Below, piece by piece: positions 1 through 7,540 of a stretch of DNA of 17,929 nucleotides. Within the stretch, counting starts at the first letter, position 1. Every line of letters begins with the position of its first letter. Origin of the DNA: an uncultured Streptococcus sp. (GTDB lineage: Bacteria > Bacillota > Bacilli > Lactobacillales > Streptococcaceae); contig CAAEFF010000005.1 in assembly GCA_900755085.1 (NCBI GenBank), positions 1-17,929 of the forward strand, written 5' to 3'. Position numbers and translations under genes: made by a program. The notes beneath the pieces are model-generated. The model worked only from the letters and a program-made list of their open reading frames with translations, was not told the origin of the DNA and made no database searches.

Positions 1-165
1 ATTTCAAACCTACCTTTGAATATTTCCTTACATTTGCCAACAACCCGAGTAGTAGCATCACCTTCAATCATTTTTTATGCTACTGTTTGATTATCTGTAA
101 GCAAGCCATTATCGTAGGGTGGTAATATCTTTGCCAGATTACCACTAAATTTTCTAGCTCTATAA
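1..165 (-). pseudogene. Possible decayed reading frame at the left edge
   Basis: On the minus strand one frame stays open from just after the TATACTAG promoter motif for about 29 codons, meets a TAA at about 76-78, and then continues in the same frame through an ATG at 72 to the window edge. The part after the ATG begins MIEGDATTRVVGKCKEIF. No Shine-Dalgarno sequence precedes that ATG. One interrupted frame directly behind a promoter could be a broken gene, or chance. I do not recognise the product, and both the frame and its status are uncertain. Confidence 0.22.
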
Positions 166-167
166 GA

Positions 168-180
168 CTAGTATACCACA
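168..180 (-). promoter_or_regulatory. Extended -10 promoter, left copy of a repeated cassette
   Basis: The minus strand reads TGTGGTATACTAG: an extended -10 (TGG before TATACT, with TATACT at 170-175). No good -35 lies at the normal spacing; a TTGACC is present but about 23 nt upstream. It sits just behind the terminator of the GAD-like gene and points out of the window to the left. The same motif recurs at 825-837 and 8538-8548. Confidence 0.55.
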
Positions 181-210
181 ACCATATGCACCAGCTTTGG
201 TCAAACCACA

Positions 211-241
211 AGAAAACCACCGCGAGGGTGGTTCTTTTTTT
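211..241. terminator. Bidirectional intrinsic terminator after the GAD-like gene
   Basis: A perfect 7-bp stem pairs AACCACC (215-221) with GGTGGTT (227-233) around a GCGAG loop. T-runs follow on both strands: TTTTTTT at 235-241 on plus, and TTTTCTT on minus. On the minus strand it lies right after the stop codon at 243 and immediately before the next promoter. Confidence 0.75.
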
Positions 242-242
242 A

Positions 243-782
243 TCAATCGTCAAACACTCCGCCTGTGAGTTGGTACATGAGGTAAATGTGCTCCAGAACT
301 TTGACTTTATCCATGTGATCCACATCTTTAAAGCCTCCTAATGCTAGGAGCGGGACAAAACCGAAACATTGGTTATAAGACAGAGCACCATGTTTTGACA
401 CAGCTTGTCTATATAAATCAAGTTCAAAGTTATCAGTCACATATGAGTTATCTAAATACTGAAGGAAATATTTCAAGCTCTTTATAATAATGTCGCAGTC
501 TTGAATGTTATATTTTACAATACCAACAAATTCATTCTTTTCCCAAGTAACAATATCTCCAAATGCCGTTACGAACATAGGAAAAGCGACATCTCCTCTG
601 AAATAACTATCTTGGAGAAGCTCAAAATAATCGTCTGGATTAATGACTTTTAGATAACCATCTAAGAAGGTTCCTAGACCATCCTCCTGCCAAATTTGAA
701 CCAACTCAGCAGGGACTTGGTCCTTGTATTTTTCAATCACTTCTTGGGGCATATCTGCCACTTTTACAAAGTTTTCTATCAT
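243..782 (-). CDS. GAD-like/DUF1851-type protein, probable immunity protein
   Basis: This is a 179-residue soluble protein without signal peptide or membrane segment. Its first half carries the GAD-like pattern: P(A)ELVQIWQEDGLGTFLDGYL, then INPDDYFE, then a TAFGDIVTW-type motif. The second half (about 95-179), with FGFVPLLALGG and a C-terminal HIYLMYQL segment, fits the DUF1851/Tdi1 C-terminal type. In that family the Agrobacterium protein Tdi1 neutralises the Tde1 DNase, and related proteins are common as orphan immunity genes. The function here is inferred from that resemblance and from the setting. The start is well supported: GGAGG lies 5 nt before the ATG, and an extended -10 lies about 45 nt upstream. 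The gene has its own promoter and terminator, so it is a self-contained unit. No matching toxin is in the window. Confidence 0.8.
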   Translation of the reverse strand: MIENFVKVADMPQEVIEKYKDQVPAELVQIWQEDGLGTFLDGYLKVINPDDYFELLQDSYFRGDVAFPMFVTAFGDIVTWEKNEFVGIVKYNIQDCDIIIKSLKYFLQYLDNSYVTDNFELDLYRQAVSKHGALSYNQCFGFVPLLALGGFKDVDHMDKVKVLEHIYLMYQLTGGVFDD

Positions 783-824
783 GTTTTCCTCCGATTTATT
801 TTCTATTCACGTTTCACTTTGTTT

Positions 825-837
825 CTAGTATACCACA
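825..837 (-). promoter_or_regulatory. Extended -10 promoter for the GAD-like gene
   Basis: The minus strand reads TGTGGTATACTAG, with TATACT at 827-832 and the extension TGG at 833-835. It is 45-50 nt upstream of the ATG at 782. No convincing -35 is present. The flanking sequence, including CATATG, AGCTTTG and the hairpin, matches the cassette at 168-231. Confidence 0.6.
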
Positions 838-865
838 TCCCATATGTATCAGCTTTGACCAAAGC

Positions 866-889
866 GCAAGAAAACCACCTCAAGGGTGG
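866..889 (-). terminator. Intrinsic terminator after the Imm47-like gene
   Basis: On the minus strand CCACC (889-885) pairs with GGTGG (879-875) around CTTGA, followed by TTTTCTTG. It starts 8 nt after the stop codon at 897. The stem is shorter than its sister at 215-233, and unlike that one it has no plus-strand T-run. Confidence 0.55.
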
Positions 890-896
890 GGCTCTA

Positions 897-1706
897 TTAT
901 TCTACGACTCCTTCAACGGGATGGCCATAAAAATATTTCATTCCTTCCATCCAGTCTTTGTCTGATAATGCATCAATATAACGAACCATCAAATCAATTT
1001 CATTTTTTGAAATAAGAGTATTAGTATCCACTGGGACCTGCTTGCCAGTATAAATAGACAGAAGAGAAGCCTGAAGATAAAGATGGTATTTCTGTTTCTT
1101 TTGAGCAGCAATATATAAGGCTGTATTAATTTCCTGAGTAAATAAACCAGGAAAAGCCTGATGACTTTTGTAATAATAACACTCTAAATTCTTATTCTCT
1201 ATTACTTTCAAATATAAATTTCCGACTTCTTCTATTGTTACATTATCCTCTAAAATTGAACGATAGTTGAGAAAACTATCCAAAGCATCCTGAATAGCGT
1301 ACTCCACATCGGTGTCTGTATCTTCCCACTCCTCCCACAGTGCAAGAAGATAAGGAACTACTTCATAGGACATTGTCTCCACAGCGCCAGTAACAAAAGT
1401 AAATACCGCAAATTCTGAAGCAGTACTTAAAAATTGAAAGTTTTCAACCTTTTTTAAATCATCGTGTGTACATACTGAACAAAACAATCGAATACAAAGA
1501 TTGAGCACGACTTCATCTTTTGTCTGGTTCATCAAGTTAATCAGCAAATTTTTGACTGTGAAATCTCCTTTTTTTAAGATTTCAGCAATCAGTAAAATAC
1601 AATCCCTCTCATCACTGACTGAAAGTAAGTTACTTTTTAAATCTTCAAGCGCTACTGAACTAACTTGACCAAACGACATTCCTGGCATTAATAGTTTGTT
1701 TCCCAT
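897..1706 (-). CDS. Imm47-like putative immunity protein
   Basis: The product is a 269-residue, largely helical soluble protein with no signal peptide or membrane segment. The N-terminal third (MPGMSFGQVSSVALEDLKSN, then ILLIAEILKKGDF, NLLINLMNQTKDE, NLCIRLFCSVCTHDDL) resembles proteins annotated as Imm47-family immunity proteins as I remember them. This is family recall and was not searched. An acidic stretch (WEEWEDTDTDVE) lies near the middle. The ATG at 1706 is preferred over the GTG at 1709 because AAGGAG sits about 7 nt before it. The gene lies just downstream of the chimeric gene scrap and has no cassette-type promoter of its own, so it may depend on read-through. The likely role is protection from an imported or sibling toxin. 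Confidence 0.62.
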   Translation of the reverse strand: MGNKLLMPGMSFGQVSSVALEDLKSNLLSVSDERDCILLIAEILKKGDFTVKNLLINLMNQTKDEVVLNLCIRLFCSVCTHDDLKKVENFQFLSTASEFAVFTFVTGAVETMSYEVVPYLLALWEEWEDTDTDVEYAIQDALDSFLNYRSILEDNVTIEEVGNLYLKVIENKNLECYYYKSHQAFPGLFTQEINTALYIAAQKKQKYHLYLQASLLSIYTGKQVPVDTNTLISKNEIDLMVRYIDALSDKDWMEGMKYFYGHPVEGVVE

Positions 1707-1786
1707 CACTATTCTCCTTATTTCTTTTACTTTTCACTCGCACTTCTCCCCCATTCTTCCTCAGCAACTCAGATTGAGACATGTCA

Positions 1787-1881
1787 CTAGTCTGCTCCAA
1801 GATCCTCTCTCCAAATATCCTTCATGGTCACATCACCCCTAATTTTTGGGCTAAAGCGACTAGAGTAGATGGAGGTCCAGT
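1787..1881 (-). pseudogene. Remnant: last 30 codons of a TipC-like gene
   Basis: Positions 1790-1881 match the 3' end of the intact TipC-like gene (3302-3940) at 80 of 92 bases by hand count. They translate to WTSIYSSRFS..., then GDVT, then DIWREDLGAD, followed by a TAG at 1787-1789. The frame is intact from the junction to the stop, but there is no start, no promoter and no upstream part. It abuts a second remnant at 1879-1938 with a 3-base overlap (ACT), consistent with deletion between short identical sequences. Confidence 0.85.
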
Positions 1882-1938
1882 TTACCGATCCACCACTTGC
1901 GCTTTAAAGTGGGCTGGCTTATCGTCTACATTGATGAT
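1879..1938 (-). pseudogene. Remnant: 3' end of a copy of the two-helix protein gene
   Basis: These bases match 2680-2739, the 3' end of the 173-codon gene, at 57 of 60 positions by hand count. They read NVDDKPAHFKAQVVDR and a TAA stop. Weaker similarity (RFAIINVD versus KFTITITNVD, with two codons missing) extends to about 1950, inside the 3' end of the 208-residue gene. This is a truncated second copy fused between that gene and the TipC-like remnant. Confidence 0.85.
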
Positions 1939-2552
1939 AGCGAATCTCTACGTTTTCTGAAAGCACCGTAAATTCTCCAACCTAAAAGAAAGAGAATGAC
2001 AGCTAACGAACAGAACACTATTTGTTGGAAAAAATGCCCTAGAACAGTTTTTTTCATTTGTTCTACAACTGCATATAGTCGCTTTTTAGCTTTCTCCGAA
2101 CGTTGTTCCCAAACGGTCACTGAAGAACCTGTGCTACTTTCAATCACAGCTTGATTCTCAGCTGCTAATTTCAAATATCTCCCAGCATGACGAAGCCGTT
2201 TCTCTCCATTCAACCAACTAATTTCAACACGCTTGTCTCCTTGTAATCGATTATTATAACTGATGGATACCGCCTTATTCTCAGAGGAAATCTTACTTTC
2301 AATTTGACTATAGTCATCCACCACATACATAAGGCCGATCTTCTGTCCATTTTCTTTTGAGGTTACTAGATGAATATGCTCATCAAGAGCATGCCAATCC
2401 TGATCACTTTTATCTTGAATCCATTGAACCATACCGCTGTTCACATCCATCTTAGAAAATGAAATATATTGGTAGATCGGCTTTAAAATGAACAATAAAA
2501 AATAAACAAGCAAAACGAGTGAACAAAAGATAAATTTGTTTTTATTTTTCAT
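1926..2552 (-). CDS. Membrane protein with a membrane segment at each end, altered C-terminus
   Basis: I do not recognise this 208-residue protein. It has a hydrophobic N-terminal segment (about 8-28), an extracellular-looking middle (30-170) with charged residues and a VSISYNNRLQGDKRVEISW stretch, and a second membrane segment (about 176-196) followed by a basic tail, FRKRRDS. The start is well supported by GAGGAGAAGTAAATG. Its last residues (roughly DSLSSM and the stop) are encoded by sequence homologous to the 173-codon gene in a different frame, so the original 3' end has been replaced. The replaced part is short and cytosolic, so the protein may still work. An immunity role is inferred only from its neighbours. 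Confidence 0.7.
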   Translation of the reverse strand: MKNKNKFIFCSLVLLVYFLLFILKPIYQYISFSKMDVNSGMVQWIQDKSDQDWHALDEHIHLVTSKENGQKIGLMYVVDDYSQIESKISSENKAVSISYNNRLQGDKRVEISWLNGEKRLRHAGRYLKLAAENQAVIESSTGSSVTVWEQRSEKAKKRLYAVVEQMKKTVLGHFFQQIVFCSLAVILFLLGWRIYGAFRKRRDSLSSM

Positions 2553-2682
2553 TTACTTCTCCTCAATAAGATCATTTTTATCATGAATAAAACTTAATAA
2601 GAAACAATTAAAAGGATACATCAGATCTCTTTCCCCTTTTCTCACGCGCCAATTCTTCTGGCAAATTACGGTTTTCTCAAGT

Positions 2683-3204
2683 TTACCGATCTACCACTCG
2701 CGCTTTAAAGTGGGCTGGCTTATCGTCTACATTGGTGATGGTGATGGTGAATTTCTTATTATTCGTGACATCAAAAACTTTTTCGCCTATGTAGGTGACC
2801 ACAATCCCATCTTCTACCACTTGAATATCCTGTTGATTGTTAGGAAGCTCCTTAGAACCATTTTCAGCATCACTTATCTTCACGACCTTTTGTCCTTCTA
2901 CTTCAAATAACACATCACCAAATTGTTCAGACCAAACAGTCATTCCAGATAATTTGATTTTTTGATCATCCTTCTTTTCTAAAATCAATTCCGAGCTATA
3001 CTCTAGCTGGTCCGTATTGGGATAAACTCTCAATTGAACACTTTGACCAGGCTGGAGGGTGTAGCTCCCATAAGTAAAAATCGAATAAACAAACCAAACC
3101 GCAAAGGAAGCATATAAGAAGCCGATAATCTTTCGTGAACGTTTGCTTTTAAAACGACGTAAAAGTAAGACGAGAGAAATAATAGAAATCAGGGGTGTTA
3201 TCAT
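2683..3204 (-). CDS. Small membrane-anchored protein of unknown function
   Basis: The product has 173 residues. Two N-terminal hydrophobic stretches (about 4-15 and 27-45) are separated by a very basic loop, RRFKSKRSRK. A C-terminal domain of about 120 residues follows, rich in beta-strand-like alternation (QLRVYPNTDQLEYSSELILE, then TVWSEQFGDVLFEVEGQKVV, then FTITITNVD). I do not recognise the family. The ATG at 3204 is chosen over an upstream start at 3240 because AAAGGAAG lies just before it and the extra 12 residues look non-coding. A 3' fragment of a second copy survives at 1879-1938, so this gene type was once present at least twice. It follows the TipC-like gene by 97 nt on the same strand. 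Confidence 0.68.
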   Translation of the reverse strand: MITPLISIISLVLLLRRFKSKRSRKIIGFLYASFAVWFVYSIFTYGSYTLQPGQSVQLRVYPNTDQLEYSSELILEKKDDQKIKLSGMTVWSEQFGDVLFEVEGQKVVKISDAENGSKELPNNQQDIQVVEDGIVVTYIGEKVFDVTNNKKFTITITNVDDKPAHFKARVVDR

Positions 3205-3301
3205 TTGTCTTCCTTTCTTGCAACTAGAATGGGGACTCACACTTTAAGATTCATTTTTAAACTGTCATAAAAGCGATTCCTACTCTTTATGTTCCTTCTA
3301 T

Positions 3302-3940
3302 TTAATCTGCTCCAAGATCCTCTCTCCAAATATCCTTGACGGTCACATCGCCCCAATTCTTTGAGCTAAAACGGCTGGAGTAGATAGAGGTCCAGTCTTT
3401 CAGGACTTTATTGTGGAGTATGTCATCTGCTTCCTTGCGAATATCTTCAACAGTCTTTCCATGCTGCGCTAGAAAGGTTTCCACTTGAGACTGGCGAAAA
3501 TATCCTGAACTCTCATCATCATAGTACCACATAAATCGTTCTAAATGTTGATTGTTTACATTATAGATGTATTCAACATTAATAGTTGTCTCTGTATCTG
3601 GTATTCTCAAACGCATTTCTAGTTCAACTTCTGTCATCCCCTGAAAGCCAAAATAAAAATTATATCCTAGAGAATGAATAGTACTTGGTAAATCTACACT
3701 TTCATAATAAACAGCGTATTTATAAAAATCTTGGGATCCATTGTCGACAATTTTTAAACCTTTTAACTGATAAAAAGCTCGACCATTCCAGAGAAAAGTA
3801 TAATTGTGATAATCACTTTCCTCATAATATATTTCATCAAAAATATTATGTATCCGCTTATGCTTATAGTACTGAAAACCAGCAAAAGATAGGCAAAAAA
3901 CTATAAACAGTGAAATTAAAAGCACTCTTTTCTTCTTCAT
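3302..3940 (-). CDS. TipC-like membrane-anchored immunity protein
   Basis: The product has 212 residues: a basic start (MKKKR), one N-terminal membrane segment or uncleaved signal (about 6-22), then an outward-facing domain. Features I associate with TipC-type proteins are NIFDEIYYEES near residue 34, a GLKIVDNG/YAVYYES region, and the C-terminal WTSIYSSRFSSKNWGDVTVK. TipC is the surface-displayed immunity partner of TelC, an LXG toxin that attacks lipid II outside the cell in Streptococcus intermedius. The assignment is by recall and was not searched. The start at 3940 follows the previous stop by 7 nt and has TTAGGGA in front; a 13-residue longer form from 3979 would overlap that gene. A 3' remnant of a second copy lies at 1787-1881. 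Confidence 0.7.
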   Translation of the reverse strand: MKKKRVLLISLFIVFCLSFAGFQYYKHKRIHNIFDEIYYEESDYHNYTFLWNGRAFYQLKGLKIVDNGSQDFYKYAVYYESVDLPSTIHSLGYNFYFGFQGMTEVELEMRLRIPDTETTINVEYIYNVNNQHLERFMWYYDDESSGYFRQSQVETFLAQHGKTVEDIRKEADDILHNKVLKDWTSIYSSRFSSKNWGDVTVKDIWREDLGAD

Positions 3941-3947
3941 GTTTTCC

Positions 3948-4901
3948 CTAACTCTTCTTTTTAATCTGAGAATAGACAAGACTGATCATAGCATCCAATA
4001 GAATTGCATAACCAAAAATTCTTATTGTTCCTATGAGCCAACTTGGGCTATTTTCAGCATCCACATTGAATTTTTTCAAAAATACTGCTAGAGTCAAAAA
4101 TAAGACAACTTCTGTAGTTAAGCGGTGCTTGGCCTTTTTGAGATCTATGACCTTCAAAAAGAACTGACTCTGGCCTTCCTTCGGTCCTTCTTCCCAATAG
4201 GTCTTATCCTTACTTCTTAGATAAAGGAGATAACCAACTTCGACGATTAATCTTGAAAAAGCTGAAGTAAAGACGATATTGCTCACAATCCCAAACGTTT
4301 GCACATAATAACCAGATAAACTAGCCAACCCTCCGCCTAACACAGTGATTCCGAAAATAATCCAGAGGGAGGATCTGCTAAAGACACTAGAGGTAGCGAT
4401 AGAATTCCCGGCAGCTCGTTTTTCTGAAAAGCCTCGTCCTAATTGCTTTTTTAACCAACTGACATTGTAAACCATTAAACCGAAAAATAAGACTGTGAAA
4501 CTCAACCAATACATCAGCGAGTAGATCAGCGAATCTTTTAAAACCTCATTCGTTAAAATAGTGAGAATATAATCCATTAAAACTAATGAAAAATGGATCC
4601 CATTGATCAGTACAAAGAGCATCGCAGTACTCAAGAGTTGATGCTTGTAGATGAATGCTTTGCTGAATGACATGATTTGACAGACCAGCATTAGCAATAG
4701 AAGGAGACACAGAAAGAGAAAAGTAACATTCGAAAAGGGATCTACTGTGAATTGCTCCTTGATAAAAAAGTATACATGAGTCAGGTCGATGCTCAATACA
4801 AACAAACCAGCCCAAGCCATACTTAACATTCTCACAGAAGCTCGTGTGGAACCCAGCTCTTGAAAATATTCCTTATTTAATGCTTCTGACTGACGGTTCA
4901 T
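3948..4901 (-). CDS. Polytopic membrane protein, about eight helices
   Basis: I do not recognise this 317-residue protein. It has about eight hydrophobic segments (near 28-48, 58-78, 88-112, 121-146, 178-199, 204-226, 262-280 and 289-311), a charged N-terminus (MNRQSEALNKEYFQELGSTR) and a basic end (KKKS). No catalytic or transporter signature is visible. The start has GAGGAG overlapping the stop codon of the upstream gene B1 (only 6 nt between them), so the two are probably translationally coupled. The island setting suggests immunity against a membrane-acting toxin, which is inference only. Confidence 0.72.
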   Translation of the reverse strand: MNRQSEALNKEYFQELGSTRASVRMLSMAWAGLFVLSIDLTHVYFFIKEQFTVDPFSNVTFLFLCLLLLLMLVCQIMSFSKAFIYKHQLLSTAMLFVLINGIHFSLVLMDYILTILTNEVLKDSLIYSLMYWLSFTVLFFGLMVYNVSWLKKQLGRGFSEKRAAGNSIATSSVFSRSSLWIIFGITVLGGGLASLSGYYVQTFGIVSNIVFTSAFSRLIVEVGYLLYLRSKDKTYWEEGPKEGQSQFFLKVIDLKKAKHRLTTEVVLFLTLAVFLKKFNVDAENSPSWLIGTIRIFGYAILLDAMISLVYSQIKKKS

Positions 4902-4907
4902 CCCCCA

Positions 4908-5783
4908 CTACTCCTCTTCTAGCTGACCACTTTTGACCAACTTTTTGTAATAGCGTTTGCTGTACCATTCGCGGTCGCTAATTCCCAAATATTCCTTGTA
5001 TTCCATCGGATACTTATGGATATAGTATGCTTGCACAATGTGGACATTGATTAGAAAAGCCACTAAATAAGCATAAGCAACAAACAACACAATTAACAAC
5101 AAGCCGAAAAGATAGAAATACCACAAAATTGGTAACTTATTTACCAGATGATAAACTAAAGATACAGAAAAAAGAAGGGCCATCATTCCTAGTGTCATCA
5201 ACACGACTTTCTTCAGAATTGGTTTTGGCTCCTCATCATTTAATCGTCTCTTGAGATTTTGAATACTATTGATAACTATCCAAATAAAGAGAGCAATTCC
5301 CACTATCAACTGAAGCCAGAATCCCAGCATAGTATAGGCATCGAAGGCTGCAGCACTTGCTAAATAGAAGACTGCTAAAAATACAGAAGATGCCCACGGA
5401 AAATAGAAAGGGAAATAGGTAAAGACCTGACTGCTTAAGCGCTTCTTCGGCCAAAAAACAGGAATAGAAGCGAATAGATAAGTTAAGTAGAATAGCAGAC
5501 TTATAGGTTTTAAAAACACCGCCATTGAACGAATCAAAACTGTTGAAGCATAAGAAATATAATATACTTCACCTTCTAAACCGATGTTACTTGGCATATG
5601 AATTGATATAAAATATCCTACAATGCCAAAAGCAAAAAACATACAAAAACCAACTGTAAAGAGCCGATTGAGAAAGCTCATATGAATGGGATTTGGCATT
5701 CCTGCTGTTAATGAATACTTCCCATAGGTTACGATCTTTTTACTGTCTTCGAAGTCAGCTCCAAATAAACTGATTTTTTTCAT
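4908..5783 (-). CDS. Membrane protein B1
   Basis: The product has 291 residues: a 35-residue hydrophilic N-terminus, then about six hydrophobic segments between 38 and 246, and a cytosolic tail YYIHKYPMEYKEYLGISDRE... rich in Tyr, Lys and Arg. The tail pattern AxYI(H/R)K(Y/H)PxEY also ends protein B2 (6824-7540), which likewise follows an A-type gene. This suggests A-B gene pairs. The rest of B1 and B2 is poorly alike by eye. The start has GGAGCGTAAGGA before the ATG and is 3 nt from the stop of A1, so A1 and B1 are tightly coupled. The function is unknown. Confidence 0.72.
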   Translation of the reverse strand: MKKISLFGADFEDSKKIVTYGKYSLTAGMPNPIHMSFLNRLFTVGFCMFFAFGIVGYFISIHMPSNIGLEGEVYYISYASTVLIRSMAVFLKPISLLFYLTYLFASIPVFWPKKRLSSQVFTYFPFYFPWASSVFLAVFYLASAAAFDAYTMLGFWLQLIVGIALFIWIVINSIQNLKRRLNDEEPKPILKKVVLMTLGMMALLFSVSLVYHLVNKLPILWYFYLFGLLLIVLFVAYAYLVAFLINVHIVQAYYIHKYPMEYKEYLGISDREWYSKRYYKKLVKSGQLEEE

Positions 5784-5786
5784 TCC

Positions 5787-6455
5787 TTACGCTCCACTGT
5801 CGTCCTGCTCTTTCTTAAAGAGCACTTTCCCTTCGCTATATAATTTCATAATTTTCACTAATCTGACTGGATTATTTTGGTTGTAAAATAATATCAATAC
5901 AAACCAGATAATTCCTGTTCCCCAAAAATCTTGGTTCGGCTCAATCGGTTGACCAAAGGACTGGATATAATGATAAATAACATAGATAGAATATAGATTC
6001 ATCGCTACTATAATCCACCGAACAATTCGAAAAATGGTGGCCGAGCACTTAGCCGGATCAAAATCATCTTCTCCTATCATTAAATTGTGAGAAGCCGCAT
6101 AATGAAAAATCTTCTCTGTCGTTGGTTGTGCCTTGCGCACGTTTTTATATAGTGCTCGTTCGAGTAAAGCAACCAAAAACAAAAGCTCAGCCAACCAAAA
6201 GAGTAGGATAAAGGTCAAACTGGTCCAGTTATAGACCCCAACACTGATGGCTCCAAACAATCCAAAGAGCCCAGGACCTCCGGCCATAAAGAAAACCACC
6301 ATTTCAGGAATGTAGGCGTTGGTCTTTCGAGCCCCTTCAGTATTAAGCAGGACGCTCTTGGGAGCGGCTAAAGCCTCCTTAGTCTTTTGGTCATAATAGA
6401 CCGCCTGACCATCACATTCGCCGATAAAGACACGACGTCGTCTCAGAAAAAACAA
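5787..6455 (-). CDS. Membrane protein A1 (TTG start)
   Basis: This 222-residue protein is a paralog of A2 (7617-8375). Shared landmarks are the FLRRRR start, YYDxKTxExLxAPKSxLL, IPxxVVFFM followed by a glycine-rich membrane stretch, ERALY(K/R)NVxKAQxTT, GQPI, and NQNNxVRxxK near the end. About four membrane segments are visible (near 48-70, 75-98, 145-166 and 178-196), with a basic cytosolic N-terminus. The start is a TTG at 6453-6455, supported by AGAGGT just before it and by alignment with the ATG of A2. The family is unknown to me. It is probably co-translated with B1. Confidence 0.75.
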   Translation of the reverse strand: MFFLRRRRVFIGECDGQAVYYDQKTKEALAAPKSVLLNTEGARKTNAYIPEMVVFFMAGGPGLFGLFGAISVGVYNWTSLTFILLFWLAELLFLVALLERALYKNVRKAQPTTEKIFHYAASHNLMIGEDDFDPAKCSATIFRIVRWIIVAMNLYSIYVIYHYIQSFGQPIEPNQDFWGTGIIWFVLILFYNQNNPVRLVKIMKLYSEGKVLFKKEQDDSGA

Positions 6456-6508
6456 ATTGACCTCTTTCTATTTTCTTTGTTCTATTTACTTCTTAACGCG
6501 ATGATTTT

Positions 6509-6823
6509 TTACCGTTCAACTGCCTTCAACCATCGAATCATATTATTTTGCCACAGCAATAAAGCTGCGACCGCTGGCAAAATCCCCATCAGGCTTAAAG
6601 GGAAAATCTCACTGCCAATGGGTGTTTCCATCATCTTCAAAACAAGCATGGAGAGGACGGAAATCGGGCCCACCAAGCCCATGACAGCCATAAAAGCTGT
6701 GAAAATCCAAGCGAATCACGAAGAACTATAGATTGTTTCTTCATTGACTCCATACAATTTAATTACACTATTGATCATTCGGTCTATAATGATTGGCCAG
6801 TTAACGGCCACTTTTTTGTACAA
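6509..6823 (-). pseudogene. Broken third copy of the A-type membrane protein
   Basis: Reading the minus strand from 6823, the frame begins LYKKVAVNWP, which corresponds to LYKNVRKAQP of A1. It runs to a TGA at 6716-6718, then continues in frame (FAWIFTAF... ETPIGSEIF ... LLLWQNNMIRWLKAVER) to a TAA at 6509. From LYK to the TPI/QPI motif its length agrees with A1 within one residue, and the NN-xxR motif is kept. The first half is absent: the copy starts directly at the stop codon of B2. It is a 5'-truncated gene with a nonsense codon. A 60-codon ORF from the ATG at 6691 survives but lacks an obvious ribosome binding site. Confidence 0.8.
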
Positions 6824-7540
6824 TCACAGCTCTTCATATTCTGGATGCTTTCGGATATAGATGGCTGCGTAAACGGCATCCACGATAACCGCCGGAAACG
6901 TTAATGTGATTAACATCCCCAAGAAAAGACCGAAGATTCTCTCAACATAGCCTGTCATCACGGCTATGAACAGCAGTATAATTCCAATAACTCCCAAAAT
7001 GTTGAAAAGCCATTCTTTTTTCTTACTATTCACCTTATAAGTCTCCCATTGGTTAATCTTCCAAATTTTCCCTTGATTTTGAGGGAGGTAATACCAGGCG
7101 TAAATCAAGGTCATCCCAAGGAATAAGAGCAAGATGGAAATGAGATAAAACAAGGTGAAACTGGAATCATTGACCGTTCGTGCACTAATAGAATCCTCGC
7201 CCGAGGTAAACATCAATAGGCCAATAAAGGTGAAGCTGACGACTATTGTCCAAGCTACCAAGCCGATTAAGATGTAGCTCAGAGATTTAAAGCGATTCAC
7301 CAAAGAGTTAAAAAGGCCAAAGATAATACTAAATCCATTAATCAGAATACAAGAAAGAAATAAAACCTTGATAATACCAATCCTATCTTCGTAGCTACCC
7401 GCAAAATATAAAAATGCCGTAATCGGTAGCATGATCCAAGGAAAAAATTTAATATAGCCTAGACTAACCTCATTTGTGATCAAAGGGCCGTGGTAACGTT
7501 CTTCGGTCACTACTTTCTTTTTCTTTGAAGCTTTTGTCAT
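6824..7540 (-). CDS. Membrane protein B2
   Basis: The product has 238 residues: a basic N-terminus (TKASKKKK), about six hydrophobic segments between 30 and 225 (including a long NILGVIGIILLFIAVMTGY), and the short tail AIYIRKHPEYEEL. The tail resembles the YIHKYPMEYKEY tail of B1. The start at 7540 is supported by GGAGAGGA five bases upstream. It lies 76 nt after A2, the same A-then-B order as A1-B1 but with wider spacing. Its stop is fused directly to the truncated A copy (6509-6823). No enzyme motif is seen and the function is unknown. Confidence 0.72.
   Translation of the reverse strand: MTKASKKKKVVTEERYHGPLITNEVSLGYIKFFPWIMLPITAFLYFAGSYEDRIGIIKVLFLSCILINGFSIIFGLFNSLVNRFKSLSYILIGLVAWTIVVSFTFIGLLMFTSGEDSISARTVNDSSFTLFYLISILLLFLGMTLIYAWYYLPQNQGKIWKINQWETYKVNSKKKEWLFNILGVIGIILLFIAVMTGYVERIFGLFLGMLITLTFPAVIVDAVYAAIYIRKHPEYEEL

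Noticed and set aside
80..325. 81-codon minus ORF crossing the terminator and the end of the GAD-like gene
   Set aside because: It overlaps the coding 3' end in another frame, spans the terminator and promoter, and has a Trp/Cys-rich, unprotein-like composition.
2615..2682. Short in-frame stretch after the 173-codon gene (LPEELAREKRGKRSDVSF then stop)
   Set aside because: It may be another gene tail, but it is only about 20 codons, has no start and matches nothing else I can see in the window.
6387..6731. 114-codon plus ORF over the A1 start and the A3 remnant
   Set aside because: It is antisense to sequence explained by A-type homology and has no ribosome binding site.
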